From the NCBI RefSeq assembly GCF_029633865.1, contig NC_079217.1, forward strand, positions 59,565,578-59,629,577: 64,000 nucleotides of DNA. Direction: 5' to 3'. Positions 62,440-64,000 of this stretch are shown in pieces. The notes under the pieces were generated by a model that had not been told where the DNA came from, did no database searches, and worked only from the letters and a program-made list of their open reading frames with translations. Both the position numbers and the translations under genes were made by a program. The stretch comes from Lampris incognitus (Eukaryota; Chordata; Actinopteri; Lampriformes; Lampridae). The first letter of the stretch is position 1. Every line of letters begins with the position of its first letter.

Positions 62440-64000
62440 TGTAACCCACTGTGATATCTGAAAGATATGGCTTTCACAAAAGAAATCAAGTGGAGAGGAG
62501 ACAACAGCACAGTATATCGCAGATCTGAAAAAATAAACTGTCAGAGCACTGTGAGTTTTGAGCTTATCTGCAGGATGCATTGAGGGACAGGTTGGTCTGC
62601 GGCCTCAACACCAAGTATATACAGAAGAGACTACTAAAAGAAGCTGCCCTTACCTACCAGAAAGCGGTGGAAATCGCCATCTCTATAGAGACGGTGGCAA
62701 GGGAGTCCCAGCCGCTTTCCAGCTCCATGAAGGTGAATGCCACATCCCTCATCAACTCCAGGGAGGACATGCACCCGGAGTGGTAGTTCAAATCATACTG
62801 AAAGTGACTGCTTCTACAAAGATCAGATCTGCCACCGCCCTGATAAGAAAGGCCACCTTTCACGCACATGCAAAGAGAGAAGCAGGGAAATAAAGCAGCA
62901 AACACAGTGAGGGAGAAAAAGGAAAAGGAAGGAAAATTCAAAGACAGGTTAATAAGCTGGACACTAGTGCTGAGCCGAGTGACACTGATACGACACTCAG
63001 ACGCTGAATTAGCCCTGAACATGGTAGATGTAGCTAATGATGGGATGTGGAGAAGAAATGTCATACAGCGGGACAATCCAGCCTCTTCTGCAATCTGGGT
63101 CAGGCCAGAAATAGAGGGGCAAACAGCAGAGATGGATCTAGACACTGGGGCAGCAGTCTCCCTTATTTCAGAGAAGCTGAAAGTGCCTACAACAGCTCTT
63201 GGTGATTTCCCCAGTTCAGTGAATGGGCCAACCCCATCGTGCCAATCACAAAGAAAAAGGGGGTGTGTGCATCTGCAGGGATTTTAAAGTAACCATCAAC
63301 CCCATCCTCTGTGCTGAACATTATCCCATCCCCCAGATAGAGGACTTGTTTGCTTCTTTAGCGGGGCACTAGGGTTTCAGCAAACTTGATCTCTCAGGTG
63401 CCAGTCCGGGAGAGCTCCCACAAATACCTCACCATCACAACATACAAGGGAATGTTCCGTTACAACCGGCTGCCTTTAGGAATAACGTCAGCGCCCTCTG
63501 TCTTCCAGCGAGTCATGACCAAGTTGTTCAGGGGATCCTCAATGTGCACTCTTTTCTGGATCACGCCCTAGTAACTGAATGTGATGACACTGATCACCTG
63601 AAAAACAGTGCTGAGTCGCTTGGAGAAACTTGACCTCTGGGTGCAGCATGAAAAGTGTGAGTTTTTAAAAAGCTCACTGGAATACCTGGGACATATCGAT
63701 GCCACAGGCCTCCACAAATCCCCAGAGGCCCCTGCCCCAATGAATGTAAGCCAGTGCCGCTCTTTTCTGGGATTAATAAACTATTATGGCAGATTTGTTC
63801 CAAACATGGCAACAAAACTCAGCCCCTTGCAAGCATTGCTACACAAGGGGGCACAATGGAAATGGTCTCTGGAGTGCGAAAAAGTGTTCTGTATGGCAAA
63901 AGAACAGCTCCTCTCAGAGAGAGTACTGACTCATTATGATCCCCAACTGCAGATCAGACTAGCATGTGATGCCTCGCCTTATGGCATGGGCATGGTGTTT
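62440..64000 (+). mobile_element. Broken gypsy retrotransposon (gag-PR-RT), cut by right window edge
   Basis: Plus strand: gag text LRDRLVCGLNTKYIQKRLLK (62575-62640), a degraded zinc knuckle, protease MDLDTGAAVSLISEKL (63131-63180), then RT pieces in several frames. These include YPIPQIEDLFASLAG, YKGMFRYNRLPLGITSAPSV (63440-63500), HEKCEFLKSSLEYLGH (63640-63690) and RSFLGLINYYGRFVPNMATK (63760). RNase H begins at the edge with LACDASPYGMGMVF. The catalytic YxDD region is altered (63530-63570). The gag resembles that of the 40.5-42.8 kb element. Confidence 0.8.
63386..64000 (+). pseudogene. pol: RT/RNase H portion of the right-edge gypsy element
   Basis: At least four frame changes and stops separate the recognisable blocks between 63240 and the edge. 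Nothing is translatable as a whole. Confidence 0.8.

Overview
The window is vertebrate, most likely teleost fish, nuclear DNA. It has spliced genes with small exons, very long CA/CT/GA/GATA microsatellites, a tRNA-derived SINE present eight times, and a mix of Tc1, hAT, Penelope, RTE, L1/Tx1, Pao and several Ty3/gypsy lineages that is typical of fish. I see no bacterial, organellar or CRISPR-like features. Two host genes are recognisable, both on the minus strand. All homology statements come from remembered family motifs, not from searches.

Host gene 1 is INTS4 (Integrator subunit 4), bases 7453-31627. I resolved 24 coding exons that join in frame with no internal stop to 975 codons, close to the human length (about 963). 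Its introns hold a Penelope-like element (9.5-10.4 kb), LINE fragments (11.9-12.4 and 19.1-19.75 kb), SINEs, a Tc1 remnant (17.9-18.3 kb), an L1-derived mini-element (21.0-21.9 kb) and a decayed full-size LINE (25.2-29.1 kb). Intron 2 has a GC donor. Three introns end in long pyrimidine tandem repeats placed directly at the acceptor.

Host gene 2 is a HIPK-like kinase, bases 54782-60227. Seven exons encode a complete kinase domain. The last exon adds a tail of about 580 residues made largely of about 34 acidic 11-residue (33-bp) repeats. A TATA box lies about 100 bp upstream of the ATG, but the ATG is one base out of frame with the kinase.

The rest is retroelements. 1-4010: sushi-type gypsy, minus strand, running off the left edge, probably self-priming. 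4.3-6.8 kb: Tc1, SINE and decayed LTR remnants. 31.9-33.15 kb: L1/Tx1-type fragment beyond the INTS4 5' end. 33.46-37.89 kb: nearly intact CsRn1-like gypsy with a tRNA-Trp primer site. 38.0-39.97 kb: a deleted relative. 40.55-42.78 kb: a decayed gypsy whose gag is interrupted by a 374-bp TRIM-like element (42025-42398) with tRNA-Leu-like features. 44007-52840: a young gypsy with 962-bp LTRs, each holding an intron-containing block and an exact spliced copy of it. 62.4 kb to the right edge: another broken gypsy.

The observations most worth following are the TRIM with tRNA-Leu themes, the spliced self-copy inside the 962-bp LTRs, and the kinase fused to the repetitive acidic tail.
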